Shown in pieces: positions 12,401-26,100 of a stretch of DNA of 64,000 nucleotides. Source of the DNA: Promerops cafer (lineage: Eukaryota; Chordata; Aves; Passeriformes; Nectariniidae); assembly GCA_013398275.1 (NCBI GenBank), contig VZSE01009483.1, forward strand, positions 2,046,571 through 2,110,570, in the 5' to 3' direction. The first letter of the stretch is position 1, and every line of letters starts with the position of its first letter. The translations under genes and the position numbers were made by a program. Under the pieces are notes generated by a model. It saw nothing but the letters and a program-made list of their open reading frames with translations. It was not told where the DNA came from and did no database searches.

Positions 12401-15400
12401 GAAGGGCTGACTGCTGATGCAGGCATTCTCATCAGCCCCGTGTGAAAAGCTGCTGCTTTACTGCAATGCTCCTTGCTCCATCTGTGGTCTCCTAGCAACT
12501 TCGCCTTGTACCTAATGTCTACATCAGACTCTAGAAGGTATATAATATCCTACTTCAGCCTGCAGAACTTGAAATTAGAAATATCCCTGTGTTGAAAGAA
12601 AAAAATCAGAAACAGTTCCACAAAAGAAACCTTTGCATTAAGAGACTGTCAAGAGCTTGTAGTTTCACAGTTTTACCAGCATTAGAGCATCATGACAGCT
12701 TTGGGGAGCATTCAGAGCTGCATGTCAGGGAATCTTGGTACTTTTTCTTGACAGCATGCTTGGGAGATGGTGAGGCAAAGTCAGCCCTGGTGACGATTCC
12801 CTGGACGTGGGATAGTTCATGATTGCACTTCCTCAGTTTGGCCCAGTGCCTTTGGAAATGTAAAACGAGAGGAGCTGATTGAAGCACATTTCCCCAGGAA
12901 TGTGGGAAACTGGAAGTTTTGTTAGACTGCTCTAAGGGAAAATTCACTTTCCTCAGCCCTCCAGTCATTTTCACTCAACTGCTTGCTTTTGTGTGATTTT
13001 AATAATGATCTTTAAAAACCCCAAACCACACCCATTATTTGCAACTTCTTTTCTTTTGAAGGTACTTTGTCAAATACAGTGGTATGTTGTACCCACTGTA
13101 GGACAGTGTTACTGCATGTGTTGCAGAACAAGGCCAAGTGGGGTTTATATGACTAGTGGGTGCACAGCAGCAGCTTTGTGTAAGAATCTGGTCTAAAAAA
13201 TTAGAGCACTTAATCTGCTGAAGAGGGAAGTTTCCCAAAGGGTTGGTCATTCTTTCAGATGGTACACGTTTCAGTTGTTAGGTAAAGTCTGCAGTAGATG
13301 CTAAAGGTAGACTTTCAAAGCTATGAGGACTTGATTCTGCACAACATAAGGATCTGCCTGCCCAGGCAGAGGCATGATATTGGGATTGGCAACCTAGTGT
13401 GAGCCAAACCTGAGTAAACTAGAAAGCTATGAAGATTTTTGTTTTAATGACTGCTGGAAGAGAGAGACCTAAAAGACAAGCAAGGAGCTAATTAATAATG
13501 TGAGGATCAGCTGAGAAGAGGTTTTGTCATTAGACCTGGCCATTCTCCTCTCATGCCATGTGTTCTCTGGCATTTTTTCTCTGGCAAGTGGGAAGCACAA
13601 GTGCCATTCCATATATACTTGACCCTATGGCAGAGATAAAACATACTTGTAGAAACCAGGGTAGTTACCCAGGGCACCTTGTGAACTTTCCCACTGTTTA
13701 TTAGTTCACAGTGATTACTACATGTTCACAGCTCTTCGACTCACACTATGTAGATCTAGCTGCACATGGAAATACCTCTGTAATTCAGTCATACTCCCTG
13801 TTCCTTAAGGGAGACTAAACCTTGCTGTGATGGCTGCACCTACGTTGTAACTTTGCCCTGGTGCCTCACAGTGAGCAGCTACTTTCATTTCCTTCTCTAG
13901 GTTCTATAAGTGCATGCACAGGGAAAACCAGCAAGGATTCCAAGGTTTAGATCCCTGCAGGGACCACAAGATATGCAGCTGGGTTGTGGGGTTAGCTTTA
14001 AGGTCATGGTGTGACATCTCTCACGGTTCAGCAGTCATTCCAGACACAAACACCTCCAACTAATATTCCAGATGTCTGGCTTGTAGTAGAAGTGGTTGGG
14101 AATTTTCCATAGATAACACTTTTTGGCTGAGAACACTTTATGATAAAAAAAAAAATTATTGGGCATATCTACCAGCTTTTGTTAAATCACTGATCAAAAC
14201 TCCCTTCAGAGTACTAAATACCAATAGTTACTGGGACAATGACCTGGTGGGGGAAAACCCCAGAACTTTAAAGAGAGTAAAGCACTGAACTTGTGCTCTT
14301 CATGAGGAAAAAGACCTCTGCATTCTCATTTATCTAGGATGGAAGGCATCCCATGATACAGTTTTGCCCCTGGGCTTGAGTTGGGACATTTTTTGCAGCT
14401 GCCAGAACTTCACATTCTGGCTTTGTTACAGTCAGTGGAGGACTCCCATGCTGTAGCTGAAATTTTCTCTTGTTATTATTGTACATTGACTCTTTATTCA
14501 GACAAAAGTAAGCAATAATGACATAGAAACACAACCCTCCAGGTGAATAAATAATTAAATCTGTGGTGTATACAGCGCTTCAAAAGGTTGATATTGTTGC
14601 ATCTTTATGAAGGGAAAAATAGACAAAAATCTAAAGTTAGAATTGCAGCATGTACAATGATGTTATATGTTTATATATAATAGAGATACAAAATTTGAAA
14701 TAATTCATGAATATTTAACGAATTGGGCTAGGGAATCCAGGGTAGTGGAGTGCTGAAATTTTATTTCTCCTAAGTCCTAAATGTATGTTCTCTTCTTCCA
14801 CTGGTATGTTTCCTGTCATATAAAAATTTAAAAGTCAGGTTTCCACTGTATTACAAGAGTATTTTGTCTTATCTCCTGAGATGGAGAAGAGATGAAAAAC
14901 ATTACACAAAAATTGAAAAAAGTAGTGATATGAGAATACACAAACCTGCAAGGACTCACAGAAGATAAGCAGTAATACACTGAGAAACAGCTCAGACTAT
15001 GCATAAAAATAGTGCTTGATTGGCTTTTATGCAGTAAGCATGACCAGAAAATGCTAGCCTTAAATTGCTACCTCACTGGGTTAATGGGCACAGGTGATCC
15101 CGGAGGCCTCAGACGGAGATGCAGAGATGAAAATGCCATGCCCTTTAAAGCTGTAGAGGTGGTTGCTACCTCAGTGTCTGTTTCCAGCTGCTGAGATGTT
15201 GTCAGGCAGCTGCTGCCCTGTGCTGCATTCCTACAGCATCTGCCTCTCCCTTCAGTGACTGAGCTGTCAGCACCTGCTTTGTGGTCTGCCTGCTTGAAAG
15301 TAAGGAAGCCTATTCTGTCTAGTGCTGGTGATAGTTATTTACTGTTGTAATCTCAGTTATGTACATTGTCTTTTCTAAACTGGACAATATGTTGCTTTGG

Positions 15401-17313
15401 AACTACCATTAAATCACTGATACCCAGTTTCTGTCTCTTTTCCAATGGTCCCAACAGTTTTGTCACCTAATCCAAATGGTTTTCTTTATCTGGAGTCACA
15501 GTATACCATAAATTGTACGTTTTGGCAGTGAAGAGGGCAAATCTACTTCATCCTTTGGTCTGACCTTCCCCTAGAAGAAAGAGATGGTATTATACCTGCA
15601 GCAGCCTTACAGTATGCAAAAGTAACACATCCTCCTGGATAATGCAGCTTGGGCATCTGTGGGCCAGGTAACAGTGCTAACATAGCTCCTTCTTTCATCA
15701 GATGCAGCCTGGAGAAAAAGATGCAAGAGAGAGCCTTGCCCCATCTACCCATCTACTCCTTCTCCCCTCTCCCTTGTCTGCTAATGCATGAGTAGTTTTG
15801 GATAAGGTGCAGCTGGAAATACAAAAAGCAAAAAAAAATAGAGCTGGGCTGCCTGCAGTGTTTTATACTGTATGACTTCTGTTACACATTTGAGTGGCAT
15901 TGTTCTCCTCTCCATGACCTATTAGTTCTCTTGTCCCTTTAATGTAATTTTTTCTGGGAGGATTATGCTCACTGGTAGAAAGAGGCAAAGCTTTTTCACA
16001 TTGCAAGGAAGAGCACCTTGGTTCTCCTTCTCTTTCCTGATGCTGGATTAGAAGCAGAGCCTTGCACTGAGTCCCAGCAGAGCTGCCCGTGGGTTGTCTC
16101 ATGGGGATCAGTGTCTTTCTCAGCCCCACTGGGTAATCCTGTAGAAATGTTAACCTTTATGCAGACCTGGCTCAATTCTCTGGCATGCACAGTTACAGCA
16201 TTTTTAGGAGCAGCTGCCAGCATCTGCTCTGCACGTTTAAGAAGAAGAAAGTGCATTTGTTAATGGCAATTTGCTACTTGGCTTCCCCCATTCTCTCCAA
16301 CATGCACAGTTCAGAGAAGAAAAGTCAAAGTCTGCAGTTTTAAGCACCAGTTAAAAAACTCTGTGGCATAACTGTTGTCATTATTCTGAGCTAAACAGTG
16401 AGTCATTGCACTGTGCTATATTTGAGTGAACAGTTCAGATGAGGGGTGGATGCTGGAGGATTATACTTGGCCTTCTGTTTGAAGCTGACAAGTTCAGCAA
16501 CATTGTTCAACAGTTTCAGAATAGTTTGGTTCCCTAAGGAAAAATGCATTTCCTGTCATAAATAAATCCATAAACTAAATGTTTCATGGTATTTTAGCTT
16601 CCTTTCATATGAGACATAGAGTATTTTGGAAAAAATGCCAATACTTCTGAGGGATTTGCGACAGCCTTTTCTGTTCAAATACCTCCTTTAAATCTAAACT
16701 AGGGTAAAAGTAATTCAGTGCAAATAATTATCTTCTGAGACTTTATGTTGAATAATTTGAACTTTTTTTTTTTAGCATAACAATCTTCATATTTATACTG
16801 GATTTTGGTTTTGCTTTAGTATTTTAGAAAGAGAGGAGAAGCAAAAACATTAGTTTTGAATGGAGGAGGAGGGAAAACAAGGCACAAATATTCTGAGGCT
16901 GTTCAGTCCTACCATGTGGCCTATTTGATTGCAGCAATAAAAAGAAAGGGGAAAGTGGTATAAGGAAAAGTGGATTAGAATGTACAAGGATTCCTCCTCC
17001 TGGCAGAACTTGGAGGGGTCAAAGGGATCATTATCCCGAAGAAACACCTGGTTTTTGTCTAGCTTTGGACCTTCATTCCAGGAAAATAATCAACCCTGAG
17101 AAGGAAGATGGGAAGAGATGTATTTCTGAGATCTCATTTTACACTCCTGCAAAATCTCCGTGCCATAAAGCAAAAGCCCTGGATAATTTCTTGCTGAGAT
17201 ATAGTTTTCCTAGATGAGTAAGATAATTCTTGACATTTAGCTAAATATTCTAATACTTTCACCATTATTTTAATATATAAAATGACAAAAACTGATTAGA
17301 ACAAAGTTATCAA

Positions 17314-18000
17314 AAATCACAGAATCATAGAACAACCTTTAAGAGTGGAAAGGATTTCAGAAGATCAGCTGGTCCAACTTTTTGTGCCCAGATGTCATTA
17401 TTGAGCACCCTGTCCAAAGACAGCTCAAACACCTCCACTGATGGGGACTTTGCCACATCCCTAGGGATGCTGTTCCAGTGATTGATTGTTCTCACTGTAA
17501 AAAAATTTCTTTCTTATGTTGAGATGAAACCTCCCTGGTGCAAGTTGTACCTGTCACCCCATGTCATGTCCATGTGTCCTCTGAGACTTTCTGTCTTGTC
17601 TGTACCTGCCCTTTAATTACTGGAATACTGTGATGAGTTTCCTCCCCTAGCTGTCTCCTCTGCAGGGAGAAAAGGCCCAACTCCTTTGGGCTTCCCTCAG
17701 AGGGGAGATTCTCCAGCCTCATGGTGATCTTTGTGCTTTTCCTTTGGACACTCCAGCTTGTCTGTGTCTTTCCTGAGCAGCGGGGCCAGCGCTGGGCACG
17801 GTGCTCTGCTGCAGCCTGACAAAGGCTGAGCACAGTGGGATGATGACGTCTCCATCTGTGCCAGCAATGCCCCTGCACGTGCAGCCCAGGATCCAGTGTG
17901 CCTTTGCTGCTGCAGCAGTGTGCTGCTGACCCTGCCAGCTTGTCCAGCAGGACCCCCAGATCCCTTCCAGCAAGGCTGCTTCCCAGCCAGGCAGAGCCAG
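17314..18000 (-). mobile_element. CR1 LINE fragment, antisense, 3' end intact
   Basis: On the minus strand it runs from the GC-rich coding section (GGGATCTGGGGGTCCTGCTG, then GGATCCTGGGCTGCACGTGC) through TGGAGTGTCCAAAGG and CCCCATCAGTGGAGGTGTTTG to the 3' end GGTTGTTCTATGATTCTGTG at 17316-17336, where two copies of the CR1 terminal octamer are visible. About 690 bases, 5'-truncated, with no intact reading frame. The 5' part (17760-18000) is strikingly GC-rich against its neighbourhood and produces two chance minus-strand frames that overlap each other. Confidence 0.88.
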
Positions 18001-19779
18001 ACTTGACTCTTTAGTTATTCTGGCCCAGGTAATGTGATGATAGGTTTACACTGTTAAAATTTGATGTTCATCTGGGAGACGTAACATGTTCTTTACAATG
18101 GCAGGTATTTTCACTTTTCTGTAGAAGTAGTGACACCTCTTACAAATTTTTAATGGAAAGTGAGTAATTAAATCCCTATGTGCCTTTCTGAAAATTTGTC
18201 TTTCCTATCATCTCTCTTTAGAATACCTGTTTTTCTTTCTGTGACAACTTACTTTGTAGTAGGTCCATTTGTGCTGCATTTTAAAAAAATGGATGAAAAA
18301 AATTAGTAAAAACCTTTATGAGAAGAAAAAGAATCCTAAAAATAGGGAGATTTTTTAACTGCCATAAAGTTCTTTGGGAAAGGGACGAACTGCTGTTGTT
18401 ACTGCTTTACTACTGTAATTTCTGCATAGTGGTGCCCACTCTGTAGCCACAAACAACACTTTGCAGAATTGTTGTTTCCTTTGGGAACATCAGTATGATT
18501 TACTTAAAAGAAGCAGACAGTTAAAAAACCTTAACTTGAAGAAGTTTTTTTTTCTTGACTGATCTATGACAGTGACAACAAATATAAAATATGAAAAGAC
18601 ACGTATATTTCCCTGTTATTCCAATAAGTGATTCTGTGAATTTTTTAAATAAATGATAAATTATTTTAATTAATAATCTCAAGGTGTTATGATAGTTAGA
18701 AAATAATTGAGCTTTGTGGTCTGAAAATCAGGCATCTAGGGGGCATCTCAGGTAGGACAATGAAAACCACTATACACTCCAAATTTTAAAGTAGATAGTA
18801 CACTCAAGAAGTTGTATTTATAGTCCCTGGTTATAGGACTTTGATCTTTTATTTATTTGTTATTTCAGTTTGCATCTGTGTATGTTTTTTTATCTTTCCC
18901 AGTTTACAGACCTGGTTGTATAGGCCATCTTGGTTACTGCACCTTCCTTATATTGTTTTGAAAATGTGATCATCTCACAGCACACTGGTGGCTTGAACTT
19001 AGAGAACAGCTTCATTGTTCAGATGTCTTTTTGACAAAAATTTATTTATTCATTAAATTTATTTAACCAAATATGGTTCAGTGTTTATAGATAATTTCAA
19101 ACATGGTTTAGCTAACTACACATTTTTACATGTAGGTGCTTTGGAAGCTGAACTCAAGTCCTTTTACTTGAGTAGAAAATCTTTTGCATTTAGCTACCTT
19201 TGTTCAGACTTGGATTTTCTGAGGAGAAACTGTCATTTCTGACCATCACTTAGCAGGTACTAAAAGGGATATAAATATAGAAAGACTGAACAGTTTCTTC
19301 TCTATGTTACAAGTCTATTTGTCTTCAAGAATTTGCTCATGGTGGTTATTCTTAGCTTATATTCACCAAGACAACATGAAAATTAGTGACCCTTTTTCCT
19401 GTATAAACTCTGAAACACTAAGTAATTTAATTTCAATACTTGCTAATTTTAGCATGGACAAGGTATTTTTGTAGGATGAAGACAGTTTCATTATTTCTAA
19501 CTCCAAAATGTCAGTCTCCTTTCACTGTGAATAATGACTTTTTCAAAGGTAAAAATTAAAGATGACATGGAGTTCAAGCTTATTTCTGTATGTGTTTATC
19601 ACAAAACTTCACATCTCTTAGGAAGCTATTTGATGTTCAAATTTACAGTCTCACTTTTCTTAAACTTTGATGAGAACAAAGCATGATTGCATCCTGTTTG
19701 GCACTCCCTGGAACCTTTTCTCTATCATAACTAGGAAAAAATCTTCAAAGGCTTCAGCGAGTCCTTCATTTAACCCCAT

Positions 19780-19900
19780 TTGTCTCCAGGGTACCATCCA
19801 TTGCATACTGGGATCTCTGTTATGTCTTCTTCCAAGGCCACAGTACTGGACTAAATGGTCTTTTGGTCTGATTCAGTACAGTTGTTCTTACATTCTTATC
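19780..19900 (+). mobile_element. Old CR1-type LINE 3' end, sense
   Basis: CAGTACTGGACTAAATGGTC followed by TTTTGGTCTGATTCAGTACAGTTGTTCTTACATTCTTAT is the 3' tail found in old amniote CR1 families ('actggactagatggaccattggtctgatccagtatggc.gttcttatgttcttat'). It differs from the ATTCTATG-ending CR1 copies elsewhere in the window, so it probably comes from an older family. The left boundary is uncertain. Confidence 0.7.
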
Positions 19901-20080
19901 TAATTTATTGCCTGTTCCTAGTCACAGATCTCTGCAGCTAAATGTCAACTCCTTTTTTTTCTGAAGGAATGACATGTTTAATAGCTAGGATAGCTCAGAT
20001 AACAAAAGCAACAAAAATTCTATCTGCTATGACTGAGATCATGGTATCTATTTCATTGTGGTTACCCTACAGATTTTTAT

Positions 20081-20190
20081 AGAATAGAATCATAGAATTA
20101 TGGAATTGTTTAGTAGGGAAAGACCTTTAAGATCATCAAGTCCAACCATTATCCCAGAACTGCCAAATCCACCACTGGGCCATGTCCTTG
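20081..20190 (-). mobile_element. CR1 LINE 3' end fragment, antisense
   Basis: AGAATAGAATCATAGAATTATGG at the left edge is the reversed terminal octamer block of CR1. It is followed by AAAGACCTTTAAGATCATCAAGTCCAACCATTATCCCAGAACTGCCAAATCCACCACTGGGCCATGTCC, the reversed CR1 3' UTR. It is about 110 bases, strongly 5'-truncated and relatively little decayed. Confidence 0.92.
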
Positions 20191-23100
20191 TGGTTTGTTT
20201 ATACGTTGCCATTTCCTCCTCAACAGACTCATAAGAAGCTTATGAAATTGCTAGTCATAAAAATATTGAGGACACTGTAACATCCTTCTTCTGTTCTCAG
20301 AGCTTTCATTACTTTTGAGCATTTGCCAAAGAATTTTTAGCCTTTTTGTTTTGAATGAGGTCTTCCTTGATGTTTGCCATTTGTTGCATTGTGTATATTG
20401 GTTACCTAAATTATGTGATGTTCTTGCTCTCTGAACAGAAGAAAAGCTTTTGAGGCATGAGAATGAATGGCAAATAGCTAAATAATAAAGCCTGCTCTTG
20501 TTCACACACAAAGGCTATTGTTTACAGGAGATGAGATTAATTTTGCTAAGATCTGTTCCCTTGTGAACACATTGGATAAGTTTTTTGGTCTGACTGTTGA
20601 TGACTAAAAAGAAATGAACAGCCATTCAGAATCAGTGTGATTGTTTGCAAATGTACCTTTTGCAGAATGGAGAAAGGCTGTTCCCGTAGTAGAACTGTCA
20701 CTCCAGTTATGTCTTTAATAATTTAGGGAGCCACGCTCTACAAATAGCAATCTATAAGATGGTCCAGAGTTTCCAGTCTGGTTTTCAGTGAGATTAAGCA
20801 TTGAATCCTGGGTAGTGGTACTGTAGGGGTCCACTTCTCTTCACTTAGAAGTGTGAGGTAGGTGTATATCATGCTTGTTGCTGGTTTTGACAGTTCTGTA
20901 ATAAGAGCCACCTGAGGTTTCTTTTTTTAATTTGTTTTTGGTGAAATATTTCGCTCATATTAAACCAAGCTTTACTGTAAATGCATTAGTTTTTATGTTT
21001 TTGGGTTTTTTTTTAATAGATTAGGATTTCTGGTAAGACAGAAAGTTTTTAAGAGTAGCCAGTATTTAAGGGGAGTGAGGAAAACCAAGCTTAGCCTCTA
21101 TGGCTTACATTAGAAAAAGGTGAATGTCCCACACTCCATATGAGGAAGTACCATTAAGCCCAAATAGAATAATAGCTGTTCTTGAGCCTGTCATTGTTTT
21201 GTCATTTCAGTTTTATTTCTCAGAAAAGATGTTTAAAAAATGCAATGTGTACGAAACTGAATGCTTTTCTTGCTAACGCTAACAACAAGAATCACCAATG
21301 CACAGCCCACATAACACTGATATTAAAATGAAATCTAAGCTTTAAACAATGTTTTGCAAGAAAAATCAAAAGGTTTTTTTGAGAAATTGGAAAGTGAGAA
21401 ATAAATACGCTTTAGAATCTCTTATATGCTTAGTGGACATCTGAACCCCCCAAAATTACGTTGTAAATGCTTCTGTTTAGAGCTATGACCAAATTTCACC
21501 AGATGACTGCTTTTAGTTTGGTCTTCTGAAGACCAGAAAGCAACATGGAACCCTGATGGCTTCCTGAAAGTTCTTCTGAGTATACATTCCTTCTCTCATC
21601 CACAGAAATGGAAAAGGAGCAAAAAGCCAATAGGAAAAACAAGTCTGAACAGCAAATCTGCATGCATAAGAACTGAATAGCAGGTTTACAGGCTGTAGAA
21701 AGCACTGAAATTGGTGGAAATTTCTGAGAGGTCTGTAATACCAGTTTTTCTGTTACTTCCTTTCCAAGAATGCCAGCAAAGAGCAAATCTTAACTGGAAT
21801 TGTGTCTTCCTCAATAGGATTGTGTCTATGCATATGTGAATATGGGGTTGCCATCTGTGTAAAGTATTCACTTGAATTCACTTTTGCAAACATTGCTAAG
21901 CCCACCTCCTGATGTGTCTTAGACTCTCATTACAATGTTATGAATAATCCAGATGCAACTACTTCCTGAGCATATTGACAATTTAGTTGGACAAGGTTCC
22001 AAAACGGCAGTGTAACTTGTGTTCTCTCATTAGTTTGGATTAACAGAAGTTGATACCTTTATAACCCAGTACTATTAGAGGAATTACAGTTTTCCCATGG
22101 ATCCTGTGACACATCTGGAATTCTTACTGGTGCATGAAAAACAGATGTGCATCTTTTTCTGTTACTGCCCTGACTCTGGGCTTAACATACCAAAACTTAA
22201 CTGTTACTGGTCCCCTTGCTCCACACTCCTCCTCTCCCGTTCCTTTTGTCTTGTCTTGAATTTTGCTTTTAAGTCATTTTCTATAAGTGAGGTTCTCTTT
22301 TGCTCGTATGCTCAGACATATTAGTTATGGCCTTTAGGATTTGGTAGCTGCAGCATTTAAGATCACTGTGGTTTAGTATGGATGAACACATATTGTTGTC
22401 CTTGCCATGAGGAAGGCCTATGTTTTGTCTTGTGTCACAGTCTTAACTGCCACAAGTCCCTCTTCCCTTCCCAATTGCTGTTCTCCTTAAGCCCAGGCAT
22501 CCTAAGCATCCCACAGCATACTGGCCACTCACCAGCTTGCATTGCCCTCTGCTGTCCTACACTGCCTTTGACCCAAATCCTTTTCCAGGTATCTTGTGAG
22601 CCAGTGAGAGTTCACTGACAAGGTTTGAACACTGCTCTGGGTGTAATCCAGATCTGCTGCAGCGTGCTGTCAGCTGTGGGTGTCAGCACAGGGCTAACTG
22701 GGTGGAAAAGCAGTGAGCTAAATCATGTGCTTTGATGCTACCTTCTGTTTTAAACTCTCTAGGACTGCACTGAGGTGATGTCAGAAGCACCACTTGTGAC
22801 CTCCACAGAAATGGCACATTTCAAAAACCCTTACTTTTAGAAATCATTTTTGGGGAAGGTTTCCAGATGTCTCCAGGCTGAACTGATAAATAGAACTGGT
22901 TCCATTCTTATGCAAAATCTTTAAAAATTCATTGTATGCCAATCGTGTAATGAATTACTTCATTTAAATAAAGTCAAGGATGTGTAGAGGGAAAAAGGGA
23001 CTGTTACTGTGGATTTAGAGGTCAGGTTTATCGTTGCCTTACACTTACAGCCGGGAGGGCAGACCAAGGAAAGAGGAGCTGCAGTCAAGTAAGCTGCCAT

Positions 23101-26100
23101 CAATTAGTGCTTGAAGGTGACAACAAAGCCTCCCTTCAGCCCCGTAAACATTTGAGGAATCCACTCAATGCATATCTTTGAAAAATCTGCTGCAAAGAAA
23201 GACGACCAGAAATATGCTGGAACTAAGGGATGGGCAAATATCAGAGTTACCTGTTCAGGTTTGCTCCAGTTAGTTGGAGCAGCCATAGCAATCTAGTGAG
23301 GGCATCAGAGAATGTGGAACTCAGCAGAAGGTGATATATTTTTACCTCAGAAGACTCTGAGCTGGTTGGAAACAAGGGAGGCTAGAAAGCTATTACTCTT
23401 CATTTGTCATGTTCTGACAATGTTTTATGGGTGTTGAGCACTGCCATGGTTTGTGTCAGGACAGACCTCCTTGGGCTCACCCAGCAGCAGTGCTGGGTTT
23501 CTATGGCTGTATTGGGTCAGATCTGAACAAGCTTATCTTAACAGAGCTTGGAGTCTGTGTGCCTCACTGAAATGTACAGTGCAGGTAACAGCTTTAAAGG
23601 TATTTCAAATTTAAAAATAGCCTTTCTCAGTGTGGCAGAAATCAGCAATACAAAGAACTTGTGTTTGCTTGGCAACTTTTCCTCATGATTAATGTGGAAG
23701 TGTACTTCCTTGTTAGCAGGTTCTTCACACATAAGCATAATTTGTAAAAAAAATCTGCATGCCTGTTGAGATACACTGTTCTATGATTTAGACAGACATT
23801 AACAAAATGCACACTTTAAAGGAGATCTGCTTCTGTTTGCTCAAATTTGCATATTAAATTCAGCTGCATGAATTTGGATGGTTTCTGATTTGAAGAAAGC
23901 TTCTATTTATTGCTATAGAAAATAATTAATTTATTTCAGAGAAAAGGAAAAGAGTTTTCATTACTCTTCCCACAATTCTACAATAGGGAATGGTGTCTGT
24001 GGAAAATGTAGTCTGAACATTATTCATCTTTCCCATGGGGATTACTAGAAGTAAATTAGGATTCTCTGAATTTGCTTACAAACCAAGATCAATTTCTAAG
24101 TAACACTAAATGAAGAAAAATTGTGGTGATTTATCAGACACAGTCCACTGTAGTAGCTGCTTTATAATGAGCTTTGAGACCCACCATAATGCAGTCTTTT
24201 ATTGCAAGTATCTTTTGTACACACACTGCCTACCTTTTATGAAGTAATTGGAATTTAACATGCTACAGCTTTGAAGTATATGAAGCCAAACCCTTAATGT
24301 AGAAATCTTCTGGGATAGAAACACTTTTGCAATGAGAAATCTTAAATATGTTTTGACTGATTTCATTCAAGGATCATCTACAGCATTTTTATGTATGTGG
24401 ATCTCTTAATTTCATGAGCCTTACCACTCTAATTAAAGATGGCTTTGTTTTCATTTTACATCGCAGTCTTGAATATTTCGAAGAGAGCCATAACATTTTT
24501 ACTTGGTAATGTATTTATTGTTATACATTGTCAGTCACTGATTAGAATTTTAGCAACTAAATTTTTAAATTCATGATCACAGGTTTGAAAGGCCAATGTA
24601 ACGTAGTTAGTTTTGCTGTTGCCCACTCATGACACAATAAGTGTGCCAGCTCTTCAAGTAGATCAGTGCAACAGAGAAGGATTTGTGGATTGATGGAGTT
24701 TGTGCTGAGGCCCTTGCATCTATACTTAATGTGTTTTGAGATTTTTACTTGGAATGATTAGTATGAGTGATTTCTCATACTAAGTGCCTCTACCATACTA
24801 AATGCCTCCACAGATCTGAAAGATCAAATGTTGATTTACAGACTGATATGCCCACAAGAGTTTGTCTTAACTTTGGTGTACATCTTGAGAGAAGCTACTG
24901 CTTTAATTTCCTTTAACAGGGTTCTAGTTCATGCAGAACAAACCATTTTGTAAAGTGAAGCAATGTAGAGTAAATAGGGGCAGTTGGGGCATGTGCTTCA
25001 AAACCATGTAAAATGTAGCTATGTTGTACTTCGGAGGTTGCTGCCCTTGAGTGAGGTGATTCTTCCAGTCATTCTCGTAGAGGATGGATGTGCAACTGCC
25101 AAAGTATTTCCTGTGAAAGGGTTTGTTTTGATAGTTATCCCCAGGAAGCTTAGCTGTCATCATCTGTGATGAGGAACAGACCCATGCCAAAATAACATGA
25201 CTAGGTATGATTGCAGTGTATTGACAGAACCGAAAGTCTGTCATGAAAGGATGTCTAAAAACTTAGGTTTTCTGTCAAGCTTGCACTGTTTTGCTGTTCC
25301 TGGTGTGTGCTTGATACTGCAAAGTATGTTGTTGACATTGATCATTGATCATCGTGTGATTATTACAAAAAGGAAGTTAAATATCTGAGTATGTAGCATA
25401 AGTAAAATTGGTTCAACACAGCTGCTGTATTCATTTTTTTAGTTTTAGTGAAATTCTAAAGACAATGGGAACCAAGGCACACTTAATTTCTCTTTGAACT
25501 GAAATTTAAAATTCTGTTTCTTTAAGTGGTTTCAGGACATTAAAAAAATGTTTCTCCCACCCCATCTGTTCTTAAGGATGACAGGAAAACAGACTTTGCA
25601 GCAGTCATTTGAAGCCCTCAAATGTAACACCACTTTTTAATTAGTTGTCTTTCAATGCAGTATGATGTTAGAGTTAAAAAAGACACACATATGTTAATGC
25701 ATCCTGTCAACATCCTCACAATGTGTTTTCCAGTGTTTCAGTAGTGCCATAATGAAATAATGTAACTTAGCATATTCACCTCAGGAACCTGTCACTGTCA
25801 CTACAGTACAGTCTATTTAGACCTAGATAAGCTGGATATTCACCTATGTCTTCATTTAAATTGTATTATTTCTAGTTGTGTCCCCATATGTCCCTCTTTG
25901 ATATTTACATCTTGCACATACTTGTAGCTGATTATCACGTTTCCCCTATTGAGTAATAATTAGCCAAGCTGTAAGTATTTACAGATTTTTAGCTTCCCTC
26001 TAATCAAATCCTTTCTGAAGAGATTATTGATCTTTTCAGAAATCACACCTGTTGACAGTACCTAGGTTTTAAATTAACAGGCTTGGTGAGGTTGACTAGA

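Noticed and set aside
17564..17973. Two overlapping minus-strand frames of 104 and 84 codons
   Set aside because: Both lie in an antisense CR1 copy and do not follow an intact reverse-transcriptase frame.
23845..23852. Perfect POU octamer ATTTGCAT
   Set aside because: An 8-base site is expected about twice by chance in a window of this size when both strands are counted; nothing else supports it.
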